Shown here: positions 43,490 to 52,487 of the stretch, in pieces | Layout: each line of letters starts with the position of its first letter | How positions within the stretch are numbered: position 1 is the first letter of the stretch | DNA from: Roseomonas fluvialis | GTDB taxonomy: Bacteria; Pseudomonadota; Alphaproteobacteria; Acetobacterales; Acetobacteraceae | Reading direction: 5' to 3' | Assembly: GCF_022846615.1 (NCBI RefSeq) | Contig: NZ_AP025637.1 | Coordinates: 3,931,001 to 3,995,000, forward strand | Length of the DNA stretch: 64,000 nucleotides | Position numbers and translations under genes: made by a program | Notes under the pieces: model-generated | Told to the model about the DNA's origin: nothing | Seen by the model: only the letters and a program-made list of their open reading frames with translations | Databases searched by the model: none

Positions 43490-44413
43490 GTGCGCGTGCT
43501 CTTCATCACCTCGACCCGGATCGGCGACGCCGTGCTGTCCACCGGGCTGCTCGACCACCTGATGCACGCCCACCCGACGGCGCGCTTCACCATCGCCTGC
43601 GGTCGCGTGGCCGAGGGCGTGTTCGCCCGCATGCCGAACCTCGAACGCCTGATCCCGATCGAGAAGAAGCGCTACGGCCTGCACTGGCTGGGGCTTTGGG
43701 CGACGGTCGCGACCACCCGCTGGGACCTGGTGGTGGACCTGCGCGGATCGGCCATCGCCTGGCTGCTGCCGGCACGCCGACGCGCGGTGATGCGCGGCGG
43801 GCGGCGGCCCGGCCACCGCCTGCTGCACCTGGCGCAGACCCTGGGCATCACCCCCGCGCCACGCCCCGTCGCCTGGTTCGGCGCCGCCGAGGCGGCCCGC
43901 GCCGCGACGCTGATCCCACCCGGCCCGCCGGTGCTGGCCCTCGGCCCGACCGCGAACTGGGTGCGCAAGGTCTGGCCGGCCGACCGCTTCCTCACCCTCG
44001 CCCGCCTGCTCACGCAACCCGGCGGCGCCCTCGACGGCGCGCGTATTGCCGTGCTCGGCGGTCCGGGCGCACAGGAACGCGCCATGGCCCAACCGGTGCT
44101 GGACGCCCTGCCCGGCGCGATCGATCTGGTCGGCGCACTTGACCTGCCCGAAGCCGCCGCAGTGCTGTCGCGCTGCGCCCTGTTCGTCGGCAATGATTCC
44201 GGCCTGATGCACCTGTCCGCCGCCACCGGCACCGCCACCATCGGCCTGTTCGGCCCCACCCCGGCCTCCGAATACGCCCCGGTCGGTGCCCGCGCGCTGG
44301 CCGTGCTCGCCAAAGGCCCGCCCGGCAATGCCCCCATGGGCGCCCTGACCGCCAGCCACGTCGCCGCCGAGGCCACCACGCTGCTGGCGCGGCCGGAGGC
44401 GGTGGCGGCATGA
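43490..44413 (+). CDS. family 9 glycosyltransferase (heptosyltransferase-like)
   Basis: The 307-residue GT-B protein starts at a GTG, RVLFITSTRIGDAVLSTGLLDHL, and has the donor-binding NDSGLMHLSAATGTATIGLFGPT segment. It matches the LPS heptosyltransferase/ADP-heptose family. The sugar is probably a heptose or related LPS core sugar, but that is not shown by sequence. It heads the 43490-48232 surface-sugar cluster; a 250-bp repeat-rich gap follows. Confidence 0.88.
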   Translation: MRVLFITSTRIGDAVLSTGLLDHLMHAHPTARFTIACGRVAEGVFARMPNLERLIPIEKKRYGLHWLGLWATVATTRWDLVVDLRGSAIAWLLPARRRAVMRGGRRPGHRLLHLAQTLGITPAPRPVAWFGAAEAARAATLIPPGPPVLALGPTANWVRKVWPADRFLTLARLLTQPGGALDGARIAVLGGPGAQERAMAQPVLDALPGAIDLVGALDLPEAAAVLSRCALFVGNDSGLMHLSAATGTATIGLFGPTPASEYAPVGARALAVLAKGPPGNAPMGALTASHVAAEATTLLARPEAVAA

Positions 44414-44426
44414 GCGGCACGGTCGC

Positions 44427-44497
44427 TACGGAGGGGGCGTTGCCCCCTCCGTACCTCCCCCACCAAGGGCTTAAGGCCCTTGGAACCCTCGACGTGA
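44427..44497 (-). repeat. bipartite GC hairpin repeat, copy 4 (subfamily CCAAGGGC, inverted)
   Basis: It has a perfect 12-bp stem with a GTT loop at 44427-44453 (TACGGAGGGGGC and its complement). The palindrome CCAAGGGCTTAAGGCCCTTGG follows at 44463-44483. It is the reverse complement of the 4395-4460 unit. Confidence 0.85.
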
Positions 44498-44582
44498 TCG
44501 GGGAGTTCGGCGAGGGGCGTGACGCGACCTTCGCGCAGGGCATCACCGACGATGCCCCTCCCCGAACTCCCCGATTCAAGAC

Positions 44583-44647
44583 CCGCGGTCCAGGGGGCCG
44601 TAGCCCCCTGGCGGGTGGGGGTCCGGGGGAGGGCAGAGCCCTCCCCC
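44583..44647 (+). repeat. bipartite GC hairpin repeat, copy 5
   Basis: The stem CCAGGGGGC/GCCCCCTGG lies at 44590-44611 and the 10-bp stem GGGGGAGGGC/GCCCTCCCCC with an AGA loop at 44625-44647, ending 16 nt before the next start codon. It matches 31441-31499 in the same orientation. Confidence 0.85.
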
Positions 44648-44663
44648 GTGCGACCGCGCCCGC

Positions 44664-45443
44664 ATGACCGCCCCTCGCCTTTCCGCCCTCATCGTCGCCC
44701 GCAACGAGGAGGCCCGCCTGCCTGATTGCCTGGCCTCGGTGGCCTTTGCCGACGAGGTGGTGGTGGTGCTGGATCGCAGCACTGATGGCAGCGCGCGCAT
44801 TGCGCAGGTCGCCGGGGCGCGGGTGATCGAGGGGGCCTGGGAGCTCGAGGGCGAGCGGCGCAACACCGGCATCGAGGCCTGCACCGGCGATTGGGTGCTC
44901 GAGGTCGATGCCGATGAGCGGGTGGATGCGGCGCTGGCGGTTGCGGTGCGGGAGACGATCGCGACCAGCGCGCATGCCTGGCACCAGGTACCGGTCGACA
45001 ACTACGTGGGTGACAGGCTCGTGCGGTTCGGCTGGGCGGGGAGTTTCGGCACAACATCCGTGCCGCGGCTGTTCCGGCGCGGGGCGAAGCGCTGGCGCGC
45101 GCAGCGGGTGCATCCGGGGCTGGACTGGACGGGCACCGAGGGTCCGAAGATCACGCGCGGAGCGCTGGTGCACCTGGTGGATCGCGACATCTCGGACATG
45201 CTGCGGCGGCTCGACCGCTATTCCACCGCGAAGGCGGCGGACCTGATCGCGGCGGGGGATATCGGCACACTGCGCGCCAATGTGCGGCGGTTCTTCTCGC
45301 GCGGGTTCAAGTCCTATGTCTCCCGCAAGGGCTATCGCGAGGGCGGCTGGGGCGTGCTGCTGGCGCTGTGCACGGGGGCGTTTCCGCTGCTGTCGTATCT
45401 GAAGGCGAAGCTGGAGCCCGAGAAGCACGGTGGCGGGCGATGA
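44664..45443 (+). CDS. family 2 glycosyltransferase (WaaE/KdtX-like)
   Basis: The 259-residue GT-A protein begins RLSALIVARNEEARLPDCLASV. It has the DADERVD motif in VLEVDADERVD, which replaces the usual DxD, the KITRGALVHLVDRDISDML segment and a C-terminal membrane-associating end. It resembles the LPS core beta-1,4-glucosyltransferase WaaE. It overlaps the following GT4 gene by ATGA, so the two are translationally coupled. Confidence 0.87.
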   Translation: MTAPRLSALIVARNEEARLPDCLASVAFADEVVVVLDRSTDGSARIAQVAGARVIEGAWELEGERRNTGIEACTGDWVLEVDADERVDAALAVAVRETIATSAHAWHQVPVDNYVGDRLVRFGWAGSFGTTSVPRLFRRGAKRWRAQRVHPGLDWTGTEGPKITRGALVHLVDRDISDMLRRLDRYSTAKAADLIAAGDIGTLRANVRRFFSRGFKSYVSRKGYREGGWGVLLALCTGAFPLLSYLKAKLEPEKHGGGR

Positions 45444-46471
45444 GGGTCGCACAGGTCATGGCCGGGGCGCGGCACGGTGGGGCGGAAGGCTTCTATGAAA
45501 GGCTGACCATTGCGCTGCATGCCGCGGGCGCGGACGTGCTGCCGGTGATCCGCCGCGATGCCGAACGCGCGTCGCGGCTGCGCGCGGGCGGGCTGGCGCC
45601 GGTGGAGCTTGGCTTCGGCGGCGCGCTCGATCTGCTGACCGCGCCGCGGCTGCGCCGGGTGCTCGGGGGCTTCGCACCGGCGGTGACGGTCGCCTGGATG
45701 AACCGCGCGGCGCGCTTCACGCCGAAGGGTTCCTGGACGCTGGTGGGACGCATGGGCGGCTTCTACGACCTGAAGTACTACCGGCGCTGCGACCACATCG
45801 TGGGCAACACGCGCGGTATCGTCCGCTGGGTGACCGAGCAGGGCTGGCCGGCGGCGCGCGCACATCACCTGCCGAACTTCGTCGATGACATGGCGGGCGC
45901 GGCACCCGCCGACTGGGGCGCGCCGCCCGGCGCGCGGCGGCTGCTGGCGATGGGGCGGCTGCACCCGAACAAGGGCTTCGACATCGCATTGCGCGCGCTG
46001 GCGCAACTGCCCACCGCACATCTCGCGATTGCCGGCGAGGGGCCGGAGCGTGCGGCGCTCGAGGCACTGGCGCGGGAGCTCGGTGTCGCGGACCGCGTGG
46101 CCTTCCTGGGCTGGCGGCACGACACGGCTGCGCTGCTCGCGGCGGCCGAAGTCTTCGTCTGCTCGTCGCGCCACGAACCGCTCGGCAACATCGTACTCGA
46201 GGCATGGGCGGCCGCGCGCCCGGTGGTGTCCGTGGCGTCGCAGGGGCCGCTCGAACTGATCACCGACGGCGTCGATGGCGTGCTGGTGGCAGGCGAGGAC
46301 CCCGGCGCGCTGGCGGTGGCGATCGCGCGGCTGCTGGATGACCCGTCGCGCGCGGCCGGGCTTGCCGCGGCGGGGCGCGCGGCCTTCGCGCGCGACTTCA
46401 CGCAGGCGGCCGTGGTGGCGCGCTGGCGGGAATTCCTGGCCGCCGTCGCGCCGAAGCGGCAGGCGGCCTGA
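45440..46471 (+). CDS. family 4 glycosyltransferase
   Basis: The 343-residue GT-B enzyme has N-terminal RVAQVMAGARHGGAEGFYERL and the C-terminal donor-binding motifs LLAMGRLHPNKGFDIALRAL, AGEGPERAAL and the EX7E region SSRHEPLGNIVLEAWAAARPVV. The donor is probably a nucleotide sugar and the acceptor an LPS or polysaccharide intermediate. It starts on the stop of the family 2 gene and ends 3 bp before the asparagine synthase gene, so the four genes form one operon. Confidence 0.9.
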   Translation: MRVAQVMAGARHGGAEGFYERLTIALHAAGADVLPVIRRDAERASRLRAGGLAPVELGFGGALDLLTAPRLRRVLGGFAPAVTVAWMNRAARFTPKGSWTLVGRMGGFYDLKYYRRCDHIVGNTRGIVRWVTEQGWPAARAHHLPNFVDDMAGAAPADWGAPPGARRLLAMGRLHPNKGFDIALRALAQLPTAHLAIAGEGPERAALEALARELGVADRVAFLGWRHDTAALLAAAEVFVCSSRHEPLGNIVLEAWAAARPVVSVASQGPLELITDGVDGVLVAGEDPGALAVAIARLLDDPSRAAGLAAAGRAAFARDFTQAAVVARWREFLAAVAPKRQAA

Positions 46472-46474
46472 GGC

Positions 46475-48232
46475 ATGTGTGGCATCGCCGGCCTCGCGCT
46501 GAAGCCCGGAGCCACGCCCGACCCGGCGGTGCTCGATGCGCTGACGCGCGCGCTGGCGCATCGCGGGCCGGACGGGCACGGGCACCATGTGCAGGGCAAT
46601 GTGGCGCTGTCGCACACGCGCCTTGCGATCATCGACCTGGTGACGGGGGACCAGCCGCTGCATGCCGGGCCGGCGAGCCTGGTCGGCAATGGCGAGGTGT
46701 ACAACTACCGGGAACTGCGCGCGGACAATGCGCTGGCCTGCGCCACCGGGTCCGATTGCGAACCGCCGCTGCACCTGTTCCGCCGCGATGGTGCGGCTTT
46801 CGCTGAGACGCTGCGCGGCATGTATGCGTTCGCCATCCATGACCGCGCCTCGCGGCACGTGGTGCTGGCGCGCGATCCCTTCGGGATCAAGCCGCTCTAT
46901 GTGACCGAGACGGCGCAGGGCATCGCCTTCGCTTCGGAGGCACAGGCGCTGATCGCCGCCGGGCTGGTCGCGCCGCGGCTGCGCAGCACCGCGCTGGCCG
47001 AAGTTCTGCAACTGCAATTCACCACCGGCGCGGAGACCATCTTCGAGGGCATCCGCCGCCTGCTGCCCGGCGAGACGGTGGTGATCGCCGACGGAAGCGT
47101 GGTGGAGCGCCGCCGCCGCGCGGCATTGCCCGAGGGCGGGCCGGAGAGCATCGGCGCCGAGGCGGCGCTGGCGCGGCTGGATGCGGCGCTCGAGCAGAGC
47201 GTCGACCTGCACCAGCGCGCCGACGTGCCCTACGGGATGTTCCTGTCGGGTGGGACGGATTCCGCCGCCGTGCTGGCGATGATGGCGCGGCTCAACGAAC
47301 GCCCGGTGCAGGCCTTCACCGCCGGCTTCGACGTGCCCGGCGCGGCGGACGAGCGCGACGCCGCCGCCCATGCCGCGAAGGCCGCCGGCGCACGACACGT
47401 GACCCTGGATGTGACGCGCGAGATGGTCTGGCAGCACCTGCCAGAGATCGTCGGCGCCATGGACGACCCGGCGGCGGACTACGCCATCATCCCGACCTGG
47501 TTCCTGGCGCGGCGCGCGCGGGAGGACGTGAAGGTCGTGCTCTCGGGCGAGGGCGGCGACGAGATCTTCGGCGGCTATGGCCGCTACCGGTCCGCGATGC
47601 GCCCCTGGTGGCGCGGCGGCAAGGCGATGCGCGCGCATGGCGCCTTCGACCGGCTGGATGTGCTGCGCAGCCCTCCGCGCGGCTGGCGCGACGGCATCGC
47701 CGCCGCCGAGGCTGAAGCCGCAACCCCCGGCCGCACGCGCCTGCAGGCCGCGCAGGCGCTGGACGTGGCCGACTGGCTGCCGAACGACCTGCTGCTCAAG
47801 CTCGATCGCTGCCTGATGGCGCATGGCGTCGAAGGGCGTACGCCCTTCCTCGATGCCGGGGTGGCGGCGGCGGCCTTCCGCCTGCCGGATGCACTGAAGG
47901 TGCAGAACGGCCAGGGCAAGTGGATCCTGCGGCAGTGGCTGGCGCGGCACTTCCCCGCCAGCGAGCCGTTCCGCAAGAAGCAGGGCTTCACCGTGCCGGT
48001 CGGCACCTGGATCGCGGAAGCGGCGGATCGCCTGGCGCCGCTGGTGGCGGCCCAGCCCGGCGTGGCCGAGATCGCGAAGCCCGACCGAATCCTGCCGCTG
48101 TTCCGCGCCGCGGCGGGCAAGCGCGAGGCCTTCGCCGCCTGGCACCTGTTGTTCCACGCGCTGTGGCACCGCCGGCATGTCGAGGGGATTGCCCCGCAGG
48201 GCGACGTGTTCGGGTATCTGGCGGCGCGCTGA
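46475..48232 (+). CDS. asnB: asparagine synthase (glutamine-hydrolysing) family amidotransferase
   Basis: The 585-residue protein has the class II glutamine amidotransferase domain with the N-terminal nucleophile Cys 2 (MCGIAGLAL), NGEVYNYRELR and RDPFGIKPLY. The AsnB synthetase domain follows, with the PP-loop MFLSGGTDSAAVLAMM and SGEGGDEIFGGYGRY. All motifs are intact. It could make asparagine, but homologues in O-antigen and capsule clusters amidate uronic acids; location after three glycosyltransferases favours that. The motif GSDCE replaces the usual GSDTE. The stop lies within the branched hairpin at 48231-48302. Confidence 0.9.
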   Translation: MCGIAGLALKPGATPDPAVLDALTRALAHRGPDGHGHHVQGNVALSHTRLAIIDLVTGDQPLHAGPASLVGNGEVYNYRELRADNALACATGSDCEPPLHLFRRDGAAFAETLRGMYAFAIHDRASRHVVLARDPFGIKPLYVTETAQGIAFASEAQALIAAGLVAPRLRSTALAEVLQLQFTTGAETIFEGIRRLLPGETVVIADGSVVERRRRAALPEGGPESIGAEAALARLDAALEQSVDLHQRADVPYGMFLSGGTDSAAVLAMMARLNERPVQAFTAGFDVPGAADERDAAAHAAKAAGARHVTLDVTREMVWQHLPEIVGAMDDPAADYAIIPTWFLARRAREDVKVVLSGEGGDEIFGGYGRYRSAMRPWWRGGKAMRAHGAFDRLDVLRSPPRGWRDGIAAAEAEAATPGRTRLQAAQALDVADWLPNDLLLKLDRCLMAHGVEGRTPFLDAGVAAAAFRLPDALKVQNGQGKWILRQWLARHFPASEPFRKKQGFTVPVGTWIAEAADRLAPLVAAQPGVAEIAKPDRILPLFRAAAGKREAFAAWHLLFHALWHRRHVEGIAPQGDVFGYLAAR

Positions 48233-48302
48233 GCGGCCGATTGAGAAGGCCCGCTGCGGGCCTGCAGCATGCGCCGGCGGGCGCATTCTCAAGCGGTCGC
48301 TC
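48231..48302. terminator. branched hairpin between convergent asnB and GGDEF-EAL genes
   Basis: The outer arms, 48231-48247 and 48286-48302, pair at 15 of 17 positions (core TTGAGAA/TTCTCAA). Inside are two separate stems, GCCCGC/GCGGGC (loop T) and TGCGCC/GGCGCA. A three-way fold is possible on both strands, which fits a bidirectional terminator; there is no T-run. Confidence 0.6.
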
Positions 48303-48309
48303 GACGGCG

Positions 48310-50142
48310 CTACTCGGCAGCCGCCGTGATGCGATCGGCGAGCAGCGTGTCGATCTGGCTGGCGGGCACCGGGCGGCCAAAGAGCCAGCCCTGGGCTTCG
48401 TTGCAGCCGCGCTCGCACAGCATCCGCGCCTGCTCCTCGGTCTCCACCCCTTCGGCATTGGCGCGCACGCCGAGCGCGCGCGTGATGCCCAGCACGGCAT
48501 CGACGATGGCCGAGGCGGAGGGGTCGGTACCGAGGCTCGCGATGAAGGACCGGTCGATCTTGAGCTTGTCGAAGCGGAATCGCTGCAGGTAGCCGAGCGA
48601 GGAATAGCCGGTGCCGAAATCGTCCATGGCGATCGACACGCCAAGGGCGCGGATCTGTTCCAGCGTGCCGATGGTCGCCTCAGTCTGGGTCAGCAGGACG
48701 CCTTCGGTGATCTCGATCTCGAGGCGGCTGGCCGGCAGGCCGCTTTCGGCCAGCGCACGCGCCACCAGCGTCTCGAAGCCGCCGGCATGGATCTGGTGGG
48801 CCGACACGTTCACCGCGATCGTCATGTCCTTCCAGCGCTGCGCATTGGCGCAGGCCTCGCGCAGCACCCAGGCGCCGATCTGCGGCAGCAGGCCGATCTC
48901 CTCGGCCAGCGGGATGAAGTTGTCGGGCGTCACGAAGCCGCGTTCCGGATGGTTCCAGCGCAGCAGTGCCTCCACGCCGGTCAGCGCGCCGGTGCTCAGG
49001 TTCACCTGCGGCTGGTAGTAGAGTTCGAACTCCCCGCGCGCGAGCGCCTGGCGCAGGTCGGTCTCCATGGCGCGGCGCCGGCGCAGCGCGACGTTCATGT
49101 CCTCGGCGAAGAAGCGGAAGGTACCGCGCCCATCGCGCTTGGCGGCATAGAGCGCGGTATCGGCATCGCTGAGCAGGACCTCGGCCTCGGGATGGCCGCG
49201 CCCCTGCGCGAGCGCGATGCCGACGCTCACGCCCACGCGGACCTGGTGGCGGCCGAGGTCGAAGGGTTCCTCGACGGCGTCGATCAGGCGCTGGGCCAGC
49301 ACCTCGGCGGAATGCGGATGGTTCAGCCGCGGCTGGATGATGGCGAATTCGTCGCCGCCCAGCCGCACCAGCGTGTCGGTGTCACGAAGTTCGCGCCGCA
49401 GCCGGTCGGCCGCCTGGCGGAGCAGTTCGTCGCCCATCGCGTGGCCGAGCGTGTCGTTCACCTCCTTGAAGCGATCGAGGTCGAGGCAGAACAGCGCGAC
49501 CGCGCCGCCGCCGTCGCGCCGCAGCGTTGCCAGCGCCAGCTGCAGCCGATCCATGAAGACGCCGCGATTGGGCAGGCCGGTCAGCACGTCGTGCGTCGCG
49601 AGGTGCGTCACCTGGCGCATCGCGGAATCGAGCAGCCGCTGCGGCACGCGCCCGAGCAGCAGGTAGGCGAGGCCCATTGCGAAGGCGCTCAGCACGCCGA
49701 TCAGCACCGCTTCACGCAGGATGTCCATGATCGATTTGACGATCACCACCGCGCCCACGCGTTCGCCATGCGCGACGATGCTGTGGTCGACGCGCAGGAC
49801 CGGCCAGGGGGGCCTCGCCCCCTGGGTGGCCAGCACCTCGCCGTCGGATGCGAGGACCAGGCGCGATTCGTGGTCGCTTTCGTCGACGACGCGGGTCAGC
49901 GCCTGCTCGATCCGCACGCCTTCGAAGGTCCAATGGGTCGGGTTGCTCGCGGCGATCTCGCCGACCATGCCGGCGATGAAGCGTGCCTCGAGGTCGATCT
50001 CGGATTCGATGGTGGCGCGCGCGGTCGCGAAATACAGAAGCGGCGGCATCAGCGCGAGCAACGTCGCGATGATGCGCGAGCCGTGCTGCAGGACCCCATG
50101 CAGCCGCGTGCGGATGCCCGCGATGTCGGTTCGGTCGCTCAC
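48310..50142 (-). CDS. membrane GGDEF-EAL protein (c-di-GMP turnover)
   Basis: The 610-residue protein has a membrane helix (about residues 24-41), a periplasmic sensor part (about 42-130), a second helix (about 142-163), a GGDEF domain and an EAL domain. The GGDEF motif (262-266) and the inhibitory RxxD site RDTD (253-256), five residues before it, are both intact. So are the EAL residues E391, N445, E480, DD507-508 and K528. It can probably both make and break c-di-GMP. The GTG start overlaps the PstS-like gene stop (GTGA); the periplasmic part could read that protein. Confidence 0.92.
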   Translation of the reverse strand: MSDRTDIAGIRTRLHGVLQHGSRIIATLLALMPPLLYFATARATIESEIDLEARFIAGMVGEIAASNPTHWTFEGVRIEQALTRVVDESDHESRLVLASDGEVLATQGARPPWPVLRVDHSIVAHGERVGAVVIVKSIMDILREAVLIGVLSAFAMGLAYLLLGRVPQRLLDSAMRQVTHLATHDVLTGLPNRGVFMDRLQLALATLRRDGGGAVALFCLDLDRFKEVNDTLGHAMGDELLRQAADRLRRELRDTDTLVRLGGDEFAIIQPRLNHPHSAEVLAQRLIDAVEEPFDLGRHQVRVGVSVGIALAQGRGHPEAEVLLSDADTALYAAKRDGRGTFRFFAEDMNVALRRRRAMETDLRQALARGEFELYYQPQVNLSTGALTGVEALLRWNHPERGFVTPDNFIPLAEEIGLLPQIGAWVLREACANAQRWKDMTIAVNVSAHQIHAGGFETLVARALAESGLPASRLEIEITEGVLLTQTEATIGTLEQIRALGVSIAMDDFGTGYSSLGYLQRFRFDKLKIDRSFIASLGTDPSASAIVDAVLGITRALGVRANAEGVETEEQARMLCERGCNEAQGWLFGRPVPASQIDTLLADRITAAAE

Positions 50143-50960
50143 GCCGCCTGCACCGCGGGGTCGTAGCCGAAGCCCTCGGCGATCGCGGCGGCGTCTCGCG
50201 AGGCGAGGAAGCCCAGGAAGGCCCTGGCATCGGGCCGCGGGGCGGCTTGCGCGACGATGTGGACCACCACGCCATAGGGCCAGGTGCCGGCTCGCAGGCT
50301 GCCAAGGCTGGGGACCAGCCCATCGAGGCCGACGACCCGCAGGTCGAGCCCCTCGGAAAAGATCTGGCCAAGCGAGATCATGCCGAGGCTGCCCTCGATC
50401 GCGCCGAGCGCGTGCGCATTGTCCTGTGCGGTATTTGCGACCAGCGCCCCGCTGCGCCGCGCGCCCCCGTCCGCGGCCCGCGCGAGTTCCGGCGGGCCAT
50501 CGCGCAGCACCCACCATTCGCGTTCCGCTGGTGGCCGCAGGACCAGGCGCACCGGCGCGCCATCCGGCCAGGCGCGGTCCTCGCCGGCCAGCAGGCGCCC
50601 GGCCTGCGCGGCGGTGAGCATGACGGGCGGGGTGGCGCGATGCGTCGCGAGAACGATCGGCGTGCGGCCGAACATACGCGCGCGCAGGGCAGCGTGTTCC
50701 GGGCCCGGTTCGCGCAGCGTCACGGCAATGTCGAGCCGCCCCGCCGCGAGGGCACGCAGCCCGCCGGTGCTGCCCAGGCTCGGGACGATCCTGAGCGCGT
50801 CGCCGGTGCGCGCGGCGTGGGCGGCCGCGAGATGCCGCATCAGGCCGGTGGCGGTCCCGGTGCCGCCGATCAGGATGGGTTCGACCGCCCGCGCGCCGCC
50901 GACCCAGGAAAACCCCGCCGTGGCCAGCAGGGCGCGGCGTGCGATTGGATTCCGCTGCAT
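50139..50960 (-). CDS. PstS-like periplasmic substrate-binding protein
   Basis: The 273-residue protein has an N-terminal Tat-like signal (ARRALLATAGFSWVGGARA), then EPILIGGTGTATGLMRHLAAAH and LRIVPSLGSTGGLRALAAGRLDIAVTLREP, which resemble phosphate-binding proteins of the PstS group. No pstCAB genes are nearby. GGAGAA lies about 8 nt before the ATG at 50960, favouring it over a GTG six codons upstream. The stop overlaps the GGDEF-EAL start, so the two are co-translated and probably act together. Confidence 0.82.
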   Translation of the reverse strand: MQRNPIARRALLATAGFSWVGGARAVEPILIGGTGTATGLMRHLAAAHAARTGDALRIVPSLGSTGGLRALAAGRLDIAVTLREPGPEHAALRARMFGRTPIVLATHRATPPVMLTAAQAGRLLAGEDRAWPDGAPVRLVLRPPAEREWWVLRDGPPELARAADGGARRSGALVANTAQDNAHALGAIEGSLGMISLGQIFSEGLDLRVVGLDGLVPSLGSLRAGTWPYGVVVHIVAQAAPRPDARAFLGFLASRDAAAIAEGFGYDPAVQAA

Positions 50961-51049
50961 CGCGCGCTTCTCCGACACTGGCCCAACTCTCGGCCCATCG
51001 GCCTCAACAAAGGATTGACGGGGGGCGCCCCGGCGGGTCCTGGAAGGTC

Positions 51050-52456
51050 ATGGCCAAGGACAAGACCCGATTCGTCTGCCAGTCCTGCGGGGCGGCGCAC
51101 CCCAAATGGCAGGGCCGCTGCGAGGCCTGCGGCGAATGGAACACGCTGGCCGAGGAAGCTCCTGCCCCGCGCGGCCCCGGCCCCGCGGCCAAGGCGGGCG
51201 GCGGGCGTCGAGTGGAATTCGTCGGGCTGAAGGGCAGTTCGGCACCGCCGCCGCGCATCCCGACCGGCATCGCGGAACTCGACCGAGTACTGGGCGGCGG
51301 TCTGGTCGCGGCCTCGGCCGTGCTGGTCGGCGGGGATCCGGGCATCGGAAAATCCACCATCCTGCTGCAGGCGGCCGCGCGGGTGGCCGCCGCCGGACGG
51401 CGCGTGCTGTACGTGAGCGGCGAGGAGGCGGTCGAGCAGGTCCGCCTGCGCGCCGGCCGGCTCGGCCTGACCGAAAGCCCGATGGCGCTGGCCGCCGCCA
51501 CCGCGCTGCGCGACATCGTCGCGAGCCTGGAAGGCGAGACCGACGCCGCGCTGGTGGTGATCGATTCGATCCAGACCGTGTGGCTGGACGCGCTCGATTC
51601 CGCGCCGGGCACGGTGGCGCAGGTGCGCGCCTGCGCCGCCGAGCTGATCCGCCTGGCCAAGGCGCGCGGCTTCGCCATCGTGCTGGTGGGGCACGTGACC
51701 AAGGAAGGCACGCTGGCCGGGCCCCGCGTGCTGGAACACATGGTCGATGCCACTCTGTATTTCGAAGGCGATCGCGGCCACCAGTTCCGCATCCTGCGCG
51801 CGGTGAAGAACCGCTTCGGCGCCACCGACGAGATCGGCGTCTTCGAGATGACCGGCACCGGGCTGATGGAAGTCGCCAACCCTTCCGCACTGTTCCTGGC
51901 GGAACGGCGCGGCAATGTGGCGGGCAGCGCGGTCTTCGCGGGCATCGAGGGCACGCGGCCCGTACTGGTCGAGATCCAGGCGTTGCTCTCGCCCAGTTCG
52001 GGCGGATCGCCGCGCCGGCAGGTCGTGGGGTGGGATTCGGGGCGCCTGTCGATGCTGCTGGCGGTGCTGGAATCGCGCTGCGGGATGAGCCTGGGGCAGA
52101 ACGACGTGTACCTGAACATCGCGGGCGGGCTGCGGATCAACGAACCGGCGGCGGATTTGGCGGTGGCGGCGGCGTTGGTCTCGGCCGCGACCGACCGGCC
52201 GACCGACCCCGAGCGCGTCTATTTCGGCGAGGTCGGGCTGTCGGGCGAGGTCCGCCAGGTTGCGCAGGCCGAAACCCGCCTGCGCGAGGCCGCCAAGCTT
52301 GGCTTCGGCCAGGCCACGCTGCCCCGGCGCGTGGCGCGCGGCGGCAAGGCGCCCGCACCGCCAGAAGGCATGGTCCTGGCCGAGGTCGGTCACCTGGCGG
52401 ATGTCGTTGCGGTCCTCGCGGAGAAGACCGTCAAGCGCGCCCGCCCGGCCCCGTGA
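51050..52456 (+). CDS. radA: DNA repair protein RadA
   Basis: The 468-residue protein has the N-terminal C4 zinc motif CQSCGAAHPKWQGRCEAC, a RecA-like core with Walker A GGDPGIGKST (about residue 97) and VVIDSIQTVW, the KNRFG motif of the RadA family, and a C-terminal Lon-like domain. RadA is a branch-migration helicase in homologous recombination. Divergent from the PstS-like gene (90 bp between starts). The radA-cvpA-purF order is common in alphaproteobacteria. Confidence 0.96.
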   Translation: MAKDKTRFVCQSCGAAHPKWQGRCEACGEWNTLAEEAPAPRGPGPAAKAGGGRRVEFVGLKGSSAPPPRIPTGIAELDRVLGGGLVAASAVLVGGDPGIGKSTILLQAAARVAAAGRRVLYVSGEEAVEQVRLRAGRLGLTESPMALAAATALRDIVASLEGETDAALVVIDSIQTVWLDALDSAPGTVAQVRACAAELIRLAKARGFAIVLVGHVTKEGTLAGPRVLEHMVDATLYFEGDRGHQFRILRAVKNRFGATDEIGVFEMTGTGLMEVANPSALFLAERRGNVAGSAVFAGIEGTRPVLVEIQALLSPSSGGSPRRQVVGWDSGRLSMLLAVLESRCGMSLGQNDVYLNIAGGLRINEPAADLAVAAALVSAATDRPTDPERVYFGEVGLSGEVRQVAQAETRLREAAKLGFGQATLPRRVARGGKAPAPPEGMVLAEVGHLADVVAVLAEKTVKRARPAP

Positions 52457-52487
52457 CGACCCGCCACGGCCCCGCTATAGGGCAGGC

